Source: Nephrocerus scutellatus (taxonomy: Eukaryota; Arthropoda; Insecta; Diptera; Pipunculidae). Taken from it: DNA of 64,000 bases. Numbering within the stretch: the first letter of the stretch is position 1; the number at the start of each line of letters is the position of its first letter. Below, piece after piece: positions 45,101 to 57,493 of this stretch. The stretch is from positions 92,712,965 through 92,776,964 of the forward strand of contig OX352765.1 in NCBI GenBank assembly GCA_947095585.1, written 5' to 3'. Below the pieces are notes generated by a model. That model ran no database searches. It saw only the letters and a list, made by a program, of their open reading frames with translations, and was not told where the DNA came from. The translations under genes and the position numbers were made by a program.

Positions 45101-48083
45101 ACTAAATAGAGCTGAATTTAACGCTTCCAAAACCCAATGCTTGTCTTCCTTCTATTGTTTAAGCGTAATTTAAACCCCCAACCATTATCCATCAAAGAAA
45201 TTGAAAAACTCACAATACTCGGTATGTACGTCAACAACGAGCTTCGTTGGAATGACCACATATTCGCCATCGCTAAGAATGCTACGAAATTTTTAGGTTT
45301 CCTTGCTTAAACGGTGCAAGATGTACTTCACTCCCTCAAACCTGGCTACTATTTACAAGGCATACATTCGTCCTAAACTTGAATACAACTGTATTCTTAA
45401 GGCAGCTGCTCCGAAGACCACATTGCATCTACTGCTCAAAACCGCGCGATAAAACTTATTGATGACGGTTATTTCGCGAAAACAATCGAATACGCTTGTC
45501 ACTGTTTTATCGCTTTTTGAATTGTGTTCAATATAAATATCCAGATGCATCCCGCCCATCGTCCAACCCAACCGCAATACACGTGCCTTAACTCGAGCTC
45601 ACGGACGTACCAATTAATTCAGAGATTCCTTATTTAGCCGCACAATAATTATGTGGAATGAATTCCTCGAGTCTGTACATATATATATATCACCTTTTCC
45701 TCTCCCTAAAGGCCCACGCTGTGCTAAGCATTATAAAGGATACAAACCCCTTGAGCGTGTGTACATTATAAAAAAATGGAGGTGTGGGCACAACACGACT
45801 TTCTTTTACGGACGTGGCCGGAATCTTCAGTAAATGTATATTAAAAATGTGTAGTGCTTTGATTTCAAGTTCAATATCTTGAACAGCCATGAAGCTCTTT
45901 AATTTGTTTTCCTTCAGTTCAAGGGCTCCGTTCTTGGATGTGAAGAAACTTGTCGAAATTTTTCTCAATGCTGTCATAAATTTTGATTACTGCTTCCGCA
46001 TAATCTCGTAGAAGATCTATCTGTTTTCTTTTTGGGCTGAAATTTTTGGTCGGCATAAACTTTAAAGGGAATATATTTAAGATTCCCTTCATGATTAAAT
46101 AAATAAAGAGTTTAATATATTTTTACCACACTTTTGCGTCCTTAACTGGAGGTCCCACAGCGTTCAGCTGAGTTGCCTAGGATTCCCAAAGCCTTTTAGA
46201 GGTGCTTCTGCCTTGTGCCATCTTTGGCAGCAGATTTTTAGTAAGGTTTGGGTGCTCCTCTATATATTTGGCATTAATTTTGTTTGTGTAAAATTTAATT
46301 TGTTGAAGTTCCTCCTAGACCGGAATTGCACATTGCATATTATTTTTAAATTCTCTATATTAACTTCACTTGCCCGTGGGTCGTCGGTCATCTGTCGTGG
46401 ATTCTTGCGATCAATTTTTAACCCACTTTATTGAAATTTTGCACACATGTGTATTTCCGGAGACAACACTTTCTATTAAATTATCTATCTATTCTATTTT
46501 GTGGACCCTCAGGCTGCGGGGTCGGGGGGCTCCCAAACAAAAACTTTTACACACATGTGTATACCCAATAAACAATACTTTTTCGAATTTGGTAGTGATC
46601 GGGTCCCGGGTTCGGCCGCAAGGCCCTTATACATTTTTTAAATATCTTAGCTCACGCACAAATGAACCCAGCAAATGAAACGAGACATACATGTTTTATG
46701 CTTACTTCAACTTACATTTTTATTATATACTGAATTGTATTTTTATTGATGTCGTTTTTTTTTTGTTGTCGATATCAACTTACAGATAGAACAACAAGTT
46801 TTCACAATATTCTGTCATTTGGCGTTTTCATAAATTAGTTCAGAGCAGTCAAAGAGTTCTCAAGATAAATGTTCGTGTTTCTTATTTGCTCAGAGTATGA
46901 GCGTGCTCTAAGTGCTCAGAATAAAATGATCTGAGCTTTTTCAATTTTAACATCTGATGTCAAATGTCTGTTTCGATGATTTTCTCCTACAATAAAAAAA
47001 ATGGCCCAGGATCGAGGGGCTCCCATATCAATTTCTGCGATTAGAGAATTTAGATGAAAATTTTTAATTTTTATGGGTTGTTTTTTTAATAAATATGATT
47101 GTTTTGATATTTACATTTTTTTGTTTTCAACCAATGTTTTTAAATTTATACTGGCGATTAAGACTCGGACGAAATTGACGGTAACAAAAGTAGATTAAGC
47201 GCCTCTCCAGTAAAATATAAACAAGAAAAATATTTATGATTTGTCTCATCGGAGAATTACGATTACTGTCAACTGATCGAATGACATTTCGATCAACTGA
47301 TCAGCTGAATACGTTCACGTATGGCAAAATTCCAAATTGCGTTAAAGGCGATACGTTCACTGATGTCACGATCTCAAACAACCACGAGTTATTCGTTCAC
47401 GGATGAGACGCTCGGACTCCAAATATGACGACGCCATCAACAACTCGGGGCATATTCGACTTTCTTTTATCGCGATCGTCAACTTTACTCTCCACGTTGC
47501 CATCTTCTGAGGCAAGAAGTTCCGTAAATTGTTTCAACTTTTCCTTGTTTTTTTTTAGGAGTTTATAATAATATTTGGCGCGACAGACCATTGCGGTTCT
47601 CGCGATCATTTGTGTTGGCATGTATATTTTTTGGACACATGTGGAAGACCGGATGCGAAGCTTTCCATGACAAGTTATTACTCTCGGAACCCACGAACCC
47701 CCTGCCCAGTAGCTATGCTCATTTCCACGGAGCCACGGCGCCCACTTGTTTTAGGAGTTTAACTATTTCTAAATTCTTTATATACTCCCCGGCATCAGAT
47801 AATTTCATACTATAATGATTGTGTTCTGTGTGCATTGTTGTTTTTTTGTTGGGTTGCAATGCTTCGTATGTGTTTTTATATTTCAGTATTTATAGTGGAA
47901 CTCATTATAATTTTGGTTATTAGAAAATTTGAATTTTTATGGGTTGTTTTTTTTATCCACTAATCTTTACACTCACACTAACGATTTTTTTTTTCTTATT
48001 CCATTTCAGGGCCTGTAATGCTCGATGAGTTTGTGGAGTGGTTAAGACAGCAGCGCACCTGTACAAGTACTACAACAAGCTGA
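42111..48083 (+). CDS. SCCRO4: DCN1-like protein, DCUN1D4/5 type (SCCRO4), 5 exons, complete
   Basis: Exons 42111-42211, 43368-43459, 43526-43779, 43839-44046 and 48010-48083 join in phase to 242 codons plus TGA. The protein has a short basic N-terminus ([14 protein letters not shown]), no UBA domain, then the PONY domain with [46 protein letters not shown] and, across the last junction, [17 protein letters not shown]. The DGAWPVxxDxFVEW end is the cullin-binding signature of DCN1 proteins, which act as E3 co-factors moving NEDD8 from UBC12 to cullins. Lack of UBA and a basic N-terminus fit the nuclear DCUN1D4/5 branch. Intron 4 (about 4 kb) is swollen by a CR1-like copy, a GC-rich palindrome, a SINE piece and family A repeats. 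Confidence 0.96.
42320..42570 (-). mobile_element. CR1-like retrotransposon 3'-end fragment in SCCRO4 intron 1
   Basis: It matches 28265-28520 over most of its length ('tataatgtacacacgctcaa', 'cttagcacagcgt', 'ttagggagaggaaaagatga', 'ccgttctt'). Confidence 0.75.
42573..42965 (+). repeat. Three tandem ~140-base repeats in SCCRO4 intron 1
   Basis: Each unit contains a gcaaactg/gcacactg + 'ataaaagtt' or 'gcaccg' start, tattcgactacaaaa-like sequence, 'cttcgatcatcgttgtttat' with 'caacagaagt', and 'gggaatgtttgtaatatgga'. The third unit is cut short. Confidence 0.8.
44388..44497. mobile_element. GC-rich palindromic MITE in SCCRO4 intron 4
   Basis: Two 38-base arms (44388-44425, 44460-44497) are imperfect inverted repeats, with the inner 14 bases perfect (cagcggtgcgggca). 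The spacer is 34 bases. It is far more GC-rich than its surroundings, and the flanks read TAA/TTTAA. Confidence 0.6.
44850..45840 (+). mobile_element. CR1-like retrotransposon fragment in SCCRO4 intron 4, sense orientation
   Basis: Broken frames encode [51 protein letters not shown] and [19 protein letters not shown]; these align with 28390-29340 on the other strand. It ends in the family's 3' end at 45690-45775 with an A-run. Confidence 0.8.
46344..46680 (+). repeat. Dispersed repeat family A, copy 7
   Basis: 'ttctctatattaacttcact' plus tgcccgtggg, 'gatcaatttttaacccactt', 'gcacacatgtgtatttccgg', and gggtcggggggctccca. It lies in SCCRO4 intron 4. Confidence 0.7.
47030..47090 (+). repeat. Dispersed repeat family A, tail fragment (copy 8)
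   Basis: 'gcgattagagaatttagatg' and 'tttttatgggttgttttttt' match the tail of copy 5. A second tail, 'tttttatgggttgttttttt', is at 47934-47953. Confidence 0.6.
47655..47745 (-). mobile_element. tRNA-derived SINE, copy 6 (internally deleted)
   Basis: On the minus strand: gggcgccgtggctccgtgga head, gggttcgtgggttc, then directly 'cgagagtaataacttgtcat' with ggaaagcttcgc. The middle, including part of the B box, is deleted. Confidence 0.65.
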
Positions 48084-49815
48084 GATAAATATTTGCTAAG
48101 TATCAGAAATATAAATTAATTATAATAACATTAAATACAAATACAAAAGGATAAACAAAAAGAATAAAACAGAAAATCATCTGGTTGGGGCGGGGTGGGT
48201 CGGAGGTTCCATACTAAAATGTAGTAAAAATTACTAAGTAGCATAGTAATCAAGACTAAAGGATTATGAACTATTGATTTAAATAAAATCCAACTAAAAC
48301 AAAACAAAAACTTGAAAATTTAGAAAGAAAGGGTTAAGCAGTAGCTAGACGTAACATAATTTCTTCTAATAGAGCTAACCTCCGATTTAATTATATTGAA
48401 AATCAAAGCAGTGGATAAGCATTATAAGCCACAAAGAAACAAGACAACAACGTAAACACAGCCAATCAGCCAAGTCAGAATTTTTAAGTCATCAGTCAGT
48501 CAGATCGAATAAGTGGTATTTAATACATTCAATTAAAACGAAAACAACTAAAATTTGTTAATTAAGATAAAACATATAAGTTTTAGTTACATACTTGTTT
48601 CTTCTTTGTTTTTCCATTTTGTCTGTGTTGTACTTTTAAGATTCATAGCGGAAAAAAATGTGAAAATGTACAACAAACCAATTGACTCTCTAAAATCATT
48701 TACTTTTCTCTATGAGCCTATCTGTAGCTAAAACGATAACTTCCATTTTTCAACCATTGGTTGATGTAAAATTAAAAAAAAAAGAAAACATTAAAATTGA
48801 TCATTGTATTATACAACATCGTGCAGCAATGCCTTTAAACAAACGCAACACACTTGTAATAATATGTTGAGAAAAAGGGAGAGCAGAACAAAGTCTGTAA
48901 ACGGGGCAAGAAAATTGAAAACTATTGTGTTATTAACATTTTGTTTTATTATTTAGGGATTTTCTATAGAATTTTTGTAAGAATTTTGTTTAGATCATTC
49001 ATGTTTCTTTTTATGCGAACCTAATGTAACTTAGTTTATATATAATAATATGTAACTGTAAAAAATACATAGTATTAATGGTATAATACATAGAAAGCTA
49101 TAATAATTAATGAAATGTATAGTATAACAAACCATATTTTCAGGAATTCTTAATATAATTTGAGAAAAAACACTCCATGATGGAAAATGGCGATGATGTT
49201 TTATTATTAAAGAGCGCGGCAGCCGATCCTGTTTATTTTATTTAACTAAAAGCCCCAAGTACGAATCGCACTAATCCCGAACAAAACTCTACCGAAGATC
49301 CAAATAAACACACCCACAACAACACCCAACGAACATTCCACCCGCAGTGCGAATCACACTAAGCCTACACAACTTATCCCAAAGATCAACGACCTACCAG
49401 GTGGTTACTTGCTGTACTGCGAGAATTTTCTTTAAGAGTTTTGCCGACGAACTACTACGCTGAATCAAAGAGTATAGAGATATCAAGAGGAACGTTACGA
49501 ACGAACGAACGGAATGTTATTTTCACACGCCCATAGACGAAAGTTATGTTATGATATTAACGTCTTTTGTTATTTACTACAATCTCAACGAACACATTGC
49601 GCATGAGCAAGAATTCTCTTTTGTTTGTCGTTTGTGATTTCTGCTTCTCTCTCGATTTAGCAGAAAAACCGGTTTGGACGCGTGAAAAATAGCGTTCATG
49701 ACTTGCAGAAAAGTGATCATCGTGCTCGTTAGATTGCCGTCAAGCTTCGACCTAGCACGATAAACTCCACTTTCCTTGCTCGTTCTGTAATATACTATTA
49801 AAGAATCTCATTTAT
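48084..49815 (+). other. SCCRO4 3' UTR and downstream intergenic sequence
   Basis: AATAAA candidates at 48163-48168 and near 48282 follow the SCCRO4 stop. The rest is AT-rich without recognisable genes. Confidence 0.5.
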
Positions 49816-49819
49816 CAAC

Positions 49820-50345
49820 CGATTTTTATAAAATTTTCAATGTATGTTATTGGCTGGTGGAGAAGGGTTATAGGCTATAGTACACCGCTTCTTCCTGCCT
49901 GGGGTTGGGAAATGCAAATGCTATATTGCTTTGGCAAAGCCGGCTTGGCTTACAACAACAATAGCATAATCATAAAGCCGGAAATAAATCCAAAAAAAAT
50001 TAGGATTAAGAAACTAAAGCCATTTTATAGTTATGGTACTCACCGTAAGGCGGTAAAGCCAAAAGCTGTTGCTTTGTGAAGCCAAGCCGGCTTTGCCAAA
50101 GCAATATAGCAAAAATGTTAATGTTAAAGCCATCTACCACTGATGTGTATGAAATTTTAAATGTGTACTATTGGCAGGTGGAGGAAAGTGATAGGCAGTG
50201 GGTGTACTATTGCTGTCCTGTTTCCAATCCAAGGGTGTTGGAAATATTATCCACATTTACAAACCGATTTTTATGAAATTTTCAATGTATATTATTGGCA
50301 GGTGGGGGAATGTTTTTGCCATAATACACCCCTGCGGTGTTAACA
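49820..50345 (+). repeat. Three diverged repeat units around an inserted inverted-repeat element
   Basis: Units near 49820, 50140 and 50262 share 'tttttatgaaattttcaatg' and 'tattattggcaggtgg' with a gtacacc-like end. The 49919-50111 inverted-repeat element separates unit 1 from unit 2. Confidence 0.65.
49919..50111. mobile_element. MITE-like element with perfect 33-base terminal inverted repeats
   Basis: Arms 49919-49951 and 50079-50111 are exact reverse complements (start tgctatattgctttggcaaa). The total length is 193 bases with no coding capacity. Perfect identity of the arms points to a young insertion or to selection on pairing. Confidence 0.8.
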
Positions 50346-50776
50346 GGAAGGTGGTTACAACGAAAATATTTAAAAAATTTGAGAATCACTGATACTTTCT
50401 ACTATTGTTGTTTATGGCTCTGTTAACGAGCGAGCTGTTAGAATTAGTATATGGATTTTGGTCAAATAGAAATTTGAATAAAAATCTTAATACTGCAAAT
50501 TTTCGGAGATGCTTACAATTTTTTATTTTTATCGTTGTGCATACAAGTTTGCCACTCGCAACGAACAAGAGATAACCGACTAACATTCTATAGCCAAGTG
50601 GAATGTGTCGAAAAAGATAAGCAAAAGAAAATGACGTGCATGCGTCACTAACCATACTAATGCACACAATTTACTTATACTCTTAACTTGCGGTAATTTT
50701 TGGTCATGCTTCATTTTGCGGCCAAAATCGACCCTCTGAAATTGTCACGCGATAATGGAGAATTTAGACTAAAGCC

Positions 50777-50974
50777 GTGCGAGAAAAAATGAGCGGGCCG
50801 ACTATAGTTAAATTGAAGTTGTGGTTAGCCAGAAGAGATTGACACTACACGATTGTTATAGTTATTTTATAGTTACATGGGAAATGTTATCTATAGCATT
50901 ATGAAAAATAAACTTCTTTCGTCTGGCTAACTACAATTTCAATTTAACAGCCGTCCTGCTCATTTTTCTCGCAC
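50777..50974. mobile_element. MITE with ~55-base imperfect inverted repeats upstream of polo
   Basis: Arm 1 (50777-50833) begins gtgcgagaaaaaatgagc; arm 2 (50922-50974) ends gctcatttttctcgcac. They match along most of their length, with scattered changes. GCC flanks both ends (50774-50776, 50975-50977). Another end-like sequence, 'gtgcaagaaaaaatgagc', is at 51017. Confidence 0.75.
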
Positions 50975-50979
50975 GCCAC

Positions 50980-52495
50980 AAATGTAAATCAAGCGTTACA
51001 TTTAGACTGTGCAAGAAAAAATGAGCAGATTAACGTGCATTGGCACGACTTGCCTGTGTTGCCACACTCTAAAACTCCATTAACTCAAAAAAATGAAATC
51101 GCAATAATCAACGAAATTACAACCTATATTATAAGTCGAGTTCAATTGACCTGAACAGTACAACAATTCATTATAAGCTGTTTCGAATTGGGAATTACAA
51201 CAACAATTGCACTGTCGAATTCCTTCTTTGGAGTTTGAAAACCTGGTGTTTGGCTGGTTTTAAAATTCGGATTCGGATTCCAAATAAAATACAGCTATAG
51301 ATAATTGAACGACTCTTCATTTAAATTGAGCTACTGAAGTGAAGAGACAGATAAATGTCAATCTTACTCATCTTCTTCACTTCACTTACTTCAGTTCAGT
51401 TACAATCGAATACGGCTATAGTTTATCAAATTTTTTATTTAAGCTTATGTTGAATTCTTTCGGCACAGAAAGAGCAAACAGAGGCTTAAAATATTAATTG
51501 ATTTTCTTTCGTCAGGTGAAAATTAACTGTTTCCTCCTCTAGAGGTTGCCTTTTTGACAGCCGCGGCTAAGCTGCAGTATAACCCGCATTGGATTTGGAG
51601 TTCCAGACATAACATGAAAGTTTATATTTCAACAAATAGAATGAAAACCAAAACCTCAACAAAAATTTCCGATGAAGAATGTCAGAAATATTTTCACATA
51701 AAAATATATAACAGCCTTAAAGTTTTTCTTTAAATTGATATCTTGTAGCAGTTTACACATGTTAAGGTGGATTTTGGGTATATCAAAATTTTTAGAAATA
51801 TAACTGGAAGGAAAAGGTTGTCGGATTTAGTGGTTAACATGTCTTTCATATGAATATGTCTTCAATGTTTCTTTTGAAATAAGATGCCTTAATTTTAAGT
51901 GCTAATTCTTTATATATTTTAGTAATTATGTAATAAAATCAAATATTTTATTAACTACTAGATAAAACGAAATTTACTCTGTCGCATTTTTACCCTAGCT
52001 TTATACCAATTTTGTACAACACTACCTCACCGACTATACGTTAATGGATAACTAAACCCAACTTCATTGTAGGATCTACACAAATTTCGTCTTAAACACT
52101 TGCGAAAGAGAGACAATTCTATAATTTTCATTTTTCGAAGTCTAGCAACTATCGAAAATATCAAATTGCTTCTACATCGGACGGGTTTGAAAATTTGTAA
52201 ACGGTTATGTGCGAATTGCCATCAACCAGCAAGCCGAAGCCGCCGAGTAGCTGTTAGCTAATTTGTATTTGTTCATTTGTGGTAAAACGTTTTCCTTTAA
52301 GGAGTAACTCAACTCAAACAGCAAGAAAAACATTTAGAACTATTGTTTTTTTCATTTTATTATTTATTGTTTGTTAATTCAGTAAGAGTATAATTGTCAT
52401 TTCGATCATACTGATCTGTTAATTTTGGTTCAGAACGCCAATTAAAATAATCTCATACAGGATCTGCATTTATACTAAAAACGATTAGAACGAAA
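50980..52495 (+). other. Upstream region and 5' UTR of polo
   Basis: It contains imperfect inverted segments near 51310-51400 (ctgaagtgaagaga / tcttcacttcactt). No core promoter element is clear. The 5' UTR probably begins in the last few hundred bases. Confidence 0.4.
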
Positions 52496-54959
52496 ATGGC
52501 TACATCGCGCACAGATGATAAAACGATAGATATTCCTGAGAGGCTCTATGACTCTACCAACGGAAAATCGTATAAGCGAATGCGTTTCTTTGGAAAGGTA
52601 AGTAAATGCAATATGAAATTTTCAGTAAAAACCGCGGACCACATTCCACCGCTGCTGGCGGCTGCTGTCGAAGCAACGAGGCAGTTAACAGATCTTGCTT
52701 CTAAAATGTTTCGTTGTTGTTGTTGGATGAGCCAGATTGTCCCAGAGGTCTGTCAATGGTCTGCAGGAAAATAGTGGTTATTGGGTTTTATAAAAATGAA
52801 AAAGGGTTCATTTTTTGAATGTGTGTTTTCCCTTCTAATGCTTTTTTTTCTTTAATAATTTGACTGGATAATATTTACAATGATTTTCTGTTAACATTGG
52901 CGGTTTTGTTTTCCTTTCCTGTAACAGGGTGGTTTTGCAAAATGCTACGAAATCATCGATGTCTCGACAAACGAAGTTTATGCCGGGAAAATTGTCTCGA
53001 AGAAGCTTATGTTGAAGCACAATCAGAAGGAGAAGATGACACAGGAAATAACCATCCACAAGAGTCTTAATCATCAAAATATTGTAAAATTTCATGGGTT
53101 TTTCGATGACAATTTCAACGTGTACATTGTTTTGGAGTTATGTAAAAAGCGGGTAAGTTCTTGTCGCGTGCAGTATTATCTTACCACCACCAACAAACTA
53201 TTATCTACTTCCTAACAGTCTATGATGGAATTGCACAAGCGAAGAAAAGTTATCACCGAATATGAGTGTCGCTATTACATTTACCAGATCATTCAGGGTG
53301 TCAAGTATTTGCACGACAATCGCATTATCCATCGCGATCTTAAGTTGGGAAATCTCTTTCTCAATGATCAGCTACATGTGAAGATCGGTGATTTCGGTCT
53401 GGCTACACGCATCGAATATGATGGTGAACGGAAGAAGACTTTATGTGGCACACCTAATTACATTGCACCAGAAATTCTTACCAAGAAGGGACATTCTTTC
53501 GAAGTAGACATCTGGTCAATAGGTTGTGTTATGTACACACTTCTGGTCGGGCAACCGCCATTCGAGACAAAGACTTTAAAGGATACCTATACTAAAATCA
53601 AAAAGTGTGAATATAGGTAAGTGATGGCATAAGGATATACCTAACGTGAAGCCGCAAATAAATAACGCATATCTGTTTTTAAACTAAACAGAGTGCCCAG
53701 TTTTATGCGAAAAAGTGCCGCTGAAATGGTCATTGCAATGCTGCAATCAAATCCCGAAAAACGTCCGACAATTGGTGACTTGCTTCGTTTTGAATTTATC
53801 AGTGGCAGTCACGTCCCGACAAGTTTGCCAAGTTCTTGCCTAACAATGGCTCCACGACTGGGAGCAGATGAAACGATGGAAATGCAAACAGATCGTAAAC
53901 CACTCATTGAGGTCAATGGAACAAGTAAGTCACTTTTTGCTGCTTATTTTGGTTATGTAATCAACTGACCTTTTTCCTTGACGCAGGAGGAGATGACACC
54001 CGTCTGGAGTCGACATTTCTCAAGAACCATCTCCATGATGCAATCACTGCGTCAGCTCAGATGGTCCGGCACAACGAAGATTATCTTGCAGACATTAAGA
54101 ACCTCCAGCAGCAGTTGTCTAACTTTTTATCTGCGAAGGTAATTTGGATGGACCCAAGTAACCAACCCTAACAATTAATTTAAACATCTTTTTCCCCTTT
54201 TTAGCCGAAAATTTTACATGGAGATCTTGGCGATGAGAACACCGATCCTGCAGCACAACCCCTCTTTTGGATTTCGAAATGGGTTGATTACAGTGATAAA
54301 TATGGATTCGGCTACCAGCTCTGCGATGAAGGAATGGGTGTAATGTTTAACGATACAACAAAATTAATAATGCTTCCTAATGGAATGTGAGTTAAGAACA
54401 AAATAAACATCACGCTTTCTCTGCAAAAATAACTCTCTTCGTCCTCTCTCTCTAGCAACGTCCATTTCATCGATAAGGACGGCAAAGAAACATATATGAC
54501 CACAACCGATTATTCAGCTGCATTGGATAAAAAAATGAAACTGCTGTCATATTTCAAACGCTACATGACTGAACATCTGGTTAAAGCGGGTGCAAATAAT
54601 GTTATTGCGGAGAATGATCAAATTTCCCGATTACCCCATTTGCATTCGTGGTTCCGCACAACATGTGCTGTTGTAATGCATCTAACGAATGGTTCAGTTC
54701 AGGTAAACATTATTGCCCCACCCCCAGTCTATTATGCTTTTAAACTTTAAATATTCTTCAATTTTAGTTAAATTTTTCGGATCACATGAAAATTATATTG
54801 TGTCCACGTATGAGTGCCGTAACCTACATGGACAGTGAAAAAAATTTCCGTACATATCGCATTTCTAATATTATGCAGCACGGTTGCTTAAAAGATTTAT
54901 ATCTTAAGATTCGATACGCCCATGAGAAACTCACAAGAATGCTAGAGAAGATGTGCTAA
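52496..54959 (+). CDS. polo: Polo kinase (Plk1), 8 exons, complete
   Basis: Exons 52496-52597, 52928-53152, 53219-53616, 53692-53924, 53987-54138, 54205-54386, 54456-54702 and 54768-54959 join in phase to 576 codons plus TAA. Kinase domain: GKGGFAK (33-39), Lys55, HRDLKLGN (147-154), DFG (167-169), activation-loop Thr183 in [14 protein letters not shown], and DIWSIGC. Polo boxes: PB1 with Trp392 in [19 protein letters not shown], and PB2 with the phosphopeptide pincer His519/Lys521 in DHMKI. All catalytic and binding residues are intact. Polo drives mitotic entry, centrosome maturation, spindle assembly and cytokinesis at centrosomes, kinetochores and midbody. Introns are short (62-330 nt). 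AATAAA occurs five bases after the stop, with others further on, which fits alternative polyadenylation as known for Drosophila polo. Confidence 0.98.
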
Positions 54960-56005
54960 GTGTAATAAAGATTCTCAAAGCAAACACAAAGCGGTAAAAA
55001 CTATTATTTATTCACAGAGAAAAACAAGACAGCTTCTTAAAAAATGATTGAAGGGTTCGAGTTACTACCTTCTTCACTCAAAAGCACACACCAACGCTAC
55101 ATATCATTCAAGTAAATGGTGTCATTCATAAAATTAATTATCAATGTCTATTCAAACATTTGTTATTTTTTTTTATATTTATACATTTGTCTATTATTTT
55201 ATAATTGCATATATATTTTGTTTCATTATTCAAATCGCGTCATTGATGTTGATGTTTCATTTGTAACTTTGTTTCCATACGTGGACCAAAAATGTTGAGC
55301 AAATAAATGTTATTTAACAAAAGTTCTTAGCAAGATAAACTACAATTATTAATAATGAATGACCTTTGTATTAAAAACTAATTGCTTTTAGTAGTTTTTT
55401 GTCTATAGTAAGCCATGGATTGGAAGTGATCGTGAAAATCATGCAAGAACTTAAGAAGAAATATTTCCATATCACTTCATTTATAAGAAAATTTGTTAAT
55501 TCTCTTCTTTATAACTAAAATATTATAAGTGCGGCAAAAAGACTTTGCTTGTCCTAAGTAGTAGACTTCTGTTCATAAAACATAAATAGTTAATTTTAAG
55601 TTAATCGTTTAATTAAACAACAAAATATTATTGCGCGCTTTAGTAAATACATTAAACAACCAACTTATGGTTTACAAACAGACCGTTTTTATTCATTACA
55701 TTCTGTTGTGTAAGCAAGATTATGATTTATAATCAACGAGAGATGTAAATTTACAGCACTTGGCTCTTTTCTCCAGCTATAACTAATTTCCTCAAAAAGT
55801 TGTCAAAGGGAGTTCCTTGACATACATATATAATCAAAAAATAAAATTTAATTCTAAACAAAACCCAATAACATATCATTTGTATTTCCGGAATGAACCA
55901 CTCACTGTTTTACTCTGAATAATGAATGTGTTAACAGCCAATCCGCAATCAGAGCCATTTATGAGAAAAACCGTTCACTACTCAAAACTTATTAGACAAT
56001 ACCAA
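54960..56005 (+). other. polo 3' UTR region
   Basis: AATAAA signals at 54964-54969 and near 55303 and 55848. AT-rich; no other gene seen. Confidence 0.5.
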
Positions 56006-56009
56006 GAAG

Positions 56010-57330
56010 AACTGTCTTTTTTTTATAATTTGCGCACGCTTAAAGGGGTTTGTCTCATAATGATCGGCTATATGCTTGGCACAGCGTGCTCGTTAAGGAA
56101 GGAAGAGGAGATGTCTATGCGCTTGTGTTTTGAATGCCTGTGTATCATAGTGATGTGGAAAGACAGAGCTTGGCAGAGCGTTCCACATACGAGTTGTACG
56201 GCTGAAGAACGAATCCCTGAACTTAACTAAACGTCCGAAGATGGGCTTATGGGTAAACTGATGAGCATTTAGAGCGCTACGAGTAATTTGGTTGAATTCA
56301 AGGTGAGGTGGCATGCAGCTGGATATTTCACTTGAGCACCGCTGGTGGAAGAAGCGATAAGCAGGAAAAGATCATGCGGTGTTCAAGCGAATCTATTGAT
56401 TTCGCAATGTTTTCGATAAGTTTTACCGCACGGTTTTGTATTCTATCCAGCTCATGCAAGGTAATTTTAGGCGCACCAGACCAGATATGACAAATGTACT
56501 CAAGTTTAGGGCAAATAAAAGCTTTGTAGATAGTAGCCAGATCAGAGGGCTAGATGGAACGGGCTAGAAAACCTAAACATTTCGCAGCATTTTTGGCGAC
56601 GGTAAATATGTGGTCATTCCAACAAAGCTTGCCCTAAACGCACATACCGCGAATTGCGATTCAGTTTCCTCGATGCAAGTGCCATTAATGGATAATGGCA
56701 TGGGATTTAGGAGTCGCCTAGACGTCAGCAGAGACCATTGGGTTTTGGAAGCGTTAAATGCTACTCTATTGTTTTCTCCCCATTTTATTATGCTGTCTAT
56801 GTCAGAGGGATGTTCCTCAAACGTATATGAGAAGCTGAGAGTGCTGTCGTCAGCGAAAGAGTGAATTGTATTGTAAGTCACAGATAAGAGATCATTAATA
56901 AAAATGAGAAAGAGTGTCGGGGACAAAACAAATCCCAGCATTTAAGTGATGCACTTTCAAATTGAAACCGTCCAATACAACTTGAATCGAGCGGTCTAAA
57001 AGATAGCTTCAACAGATTGGCCTTGTCTATAGAGTTGACAACTGGAACGTCATTATAAATGACCGTTGGAATCGACGACGTGACTGTATTTTTGATTCTT
57101 TTCACGAATGACCAAAAAATTTTACTACCTTTGGGACATTGTAGTATTTTTTCCTCAATTTTTGCTCGTATGCGAATTTAATTCGCCGAATATGAGCATT
57201 GCAATCATTTCTGGCTCGTTTAAAATTTGTTCGGATTTCCTCAGAAGGGTTAGCTAGCTTTGTAAAACCGAAAGCATACCTCTCTTATCCTAGAAGCCTC
57301 TTTACAGCTCGAGTCATACCATCCATCAAT
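56010..57330 (-). mobile_element. CR1-like retrotransposon fragment between polo and SCCRO
   Basis: Minus frames encode LSPTLFLIFINDLLSVTYN, SFADDSTLSFSY and WGENNRVAFNASKTQW, plus the 3' region MPPHLEFNQITRSALNAHQF, KPIFGRLVKFRDSFFSRTTR and MWNALPSSVFPHHYDTQAFK. It ends with the 3' end shared with 28265 and 42320. It is frame-broken and 5' truncated, and lies antisense to both neighbouring genes. Confidence 0.85.
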
Positions 57331-57493
57331 ATTTCCTTTTTTTTATTTTTCCATACGTGGACCAAAAATGTTTGTTGGTTCGTCGAAATCCAGCTCCGTA
57401 GGCTTTTAAGTAGTACGAATTAAGCAAAAGTATTTTTTTGAATACGGGAACAGACCTAATTTTAACTGTTTTTCTGTAAAACATTTTGACATT

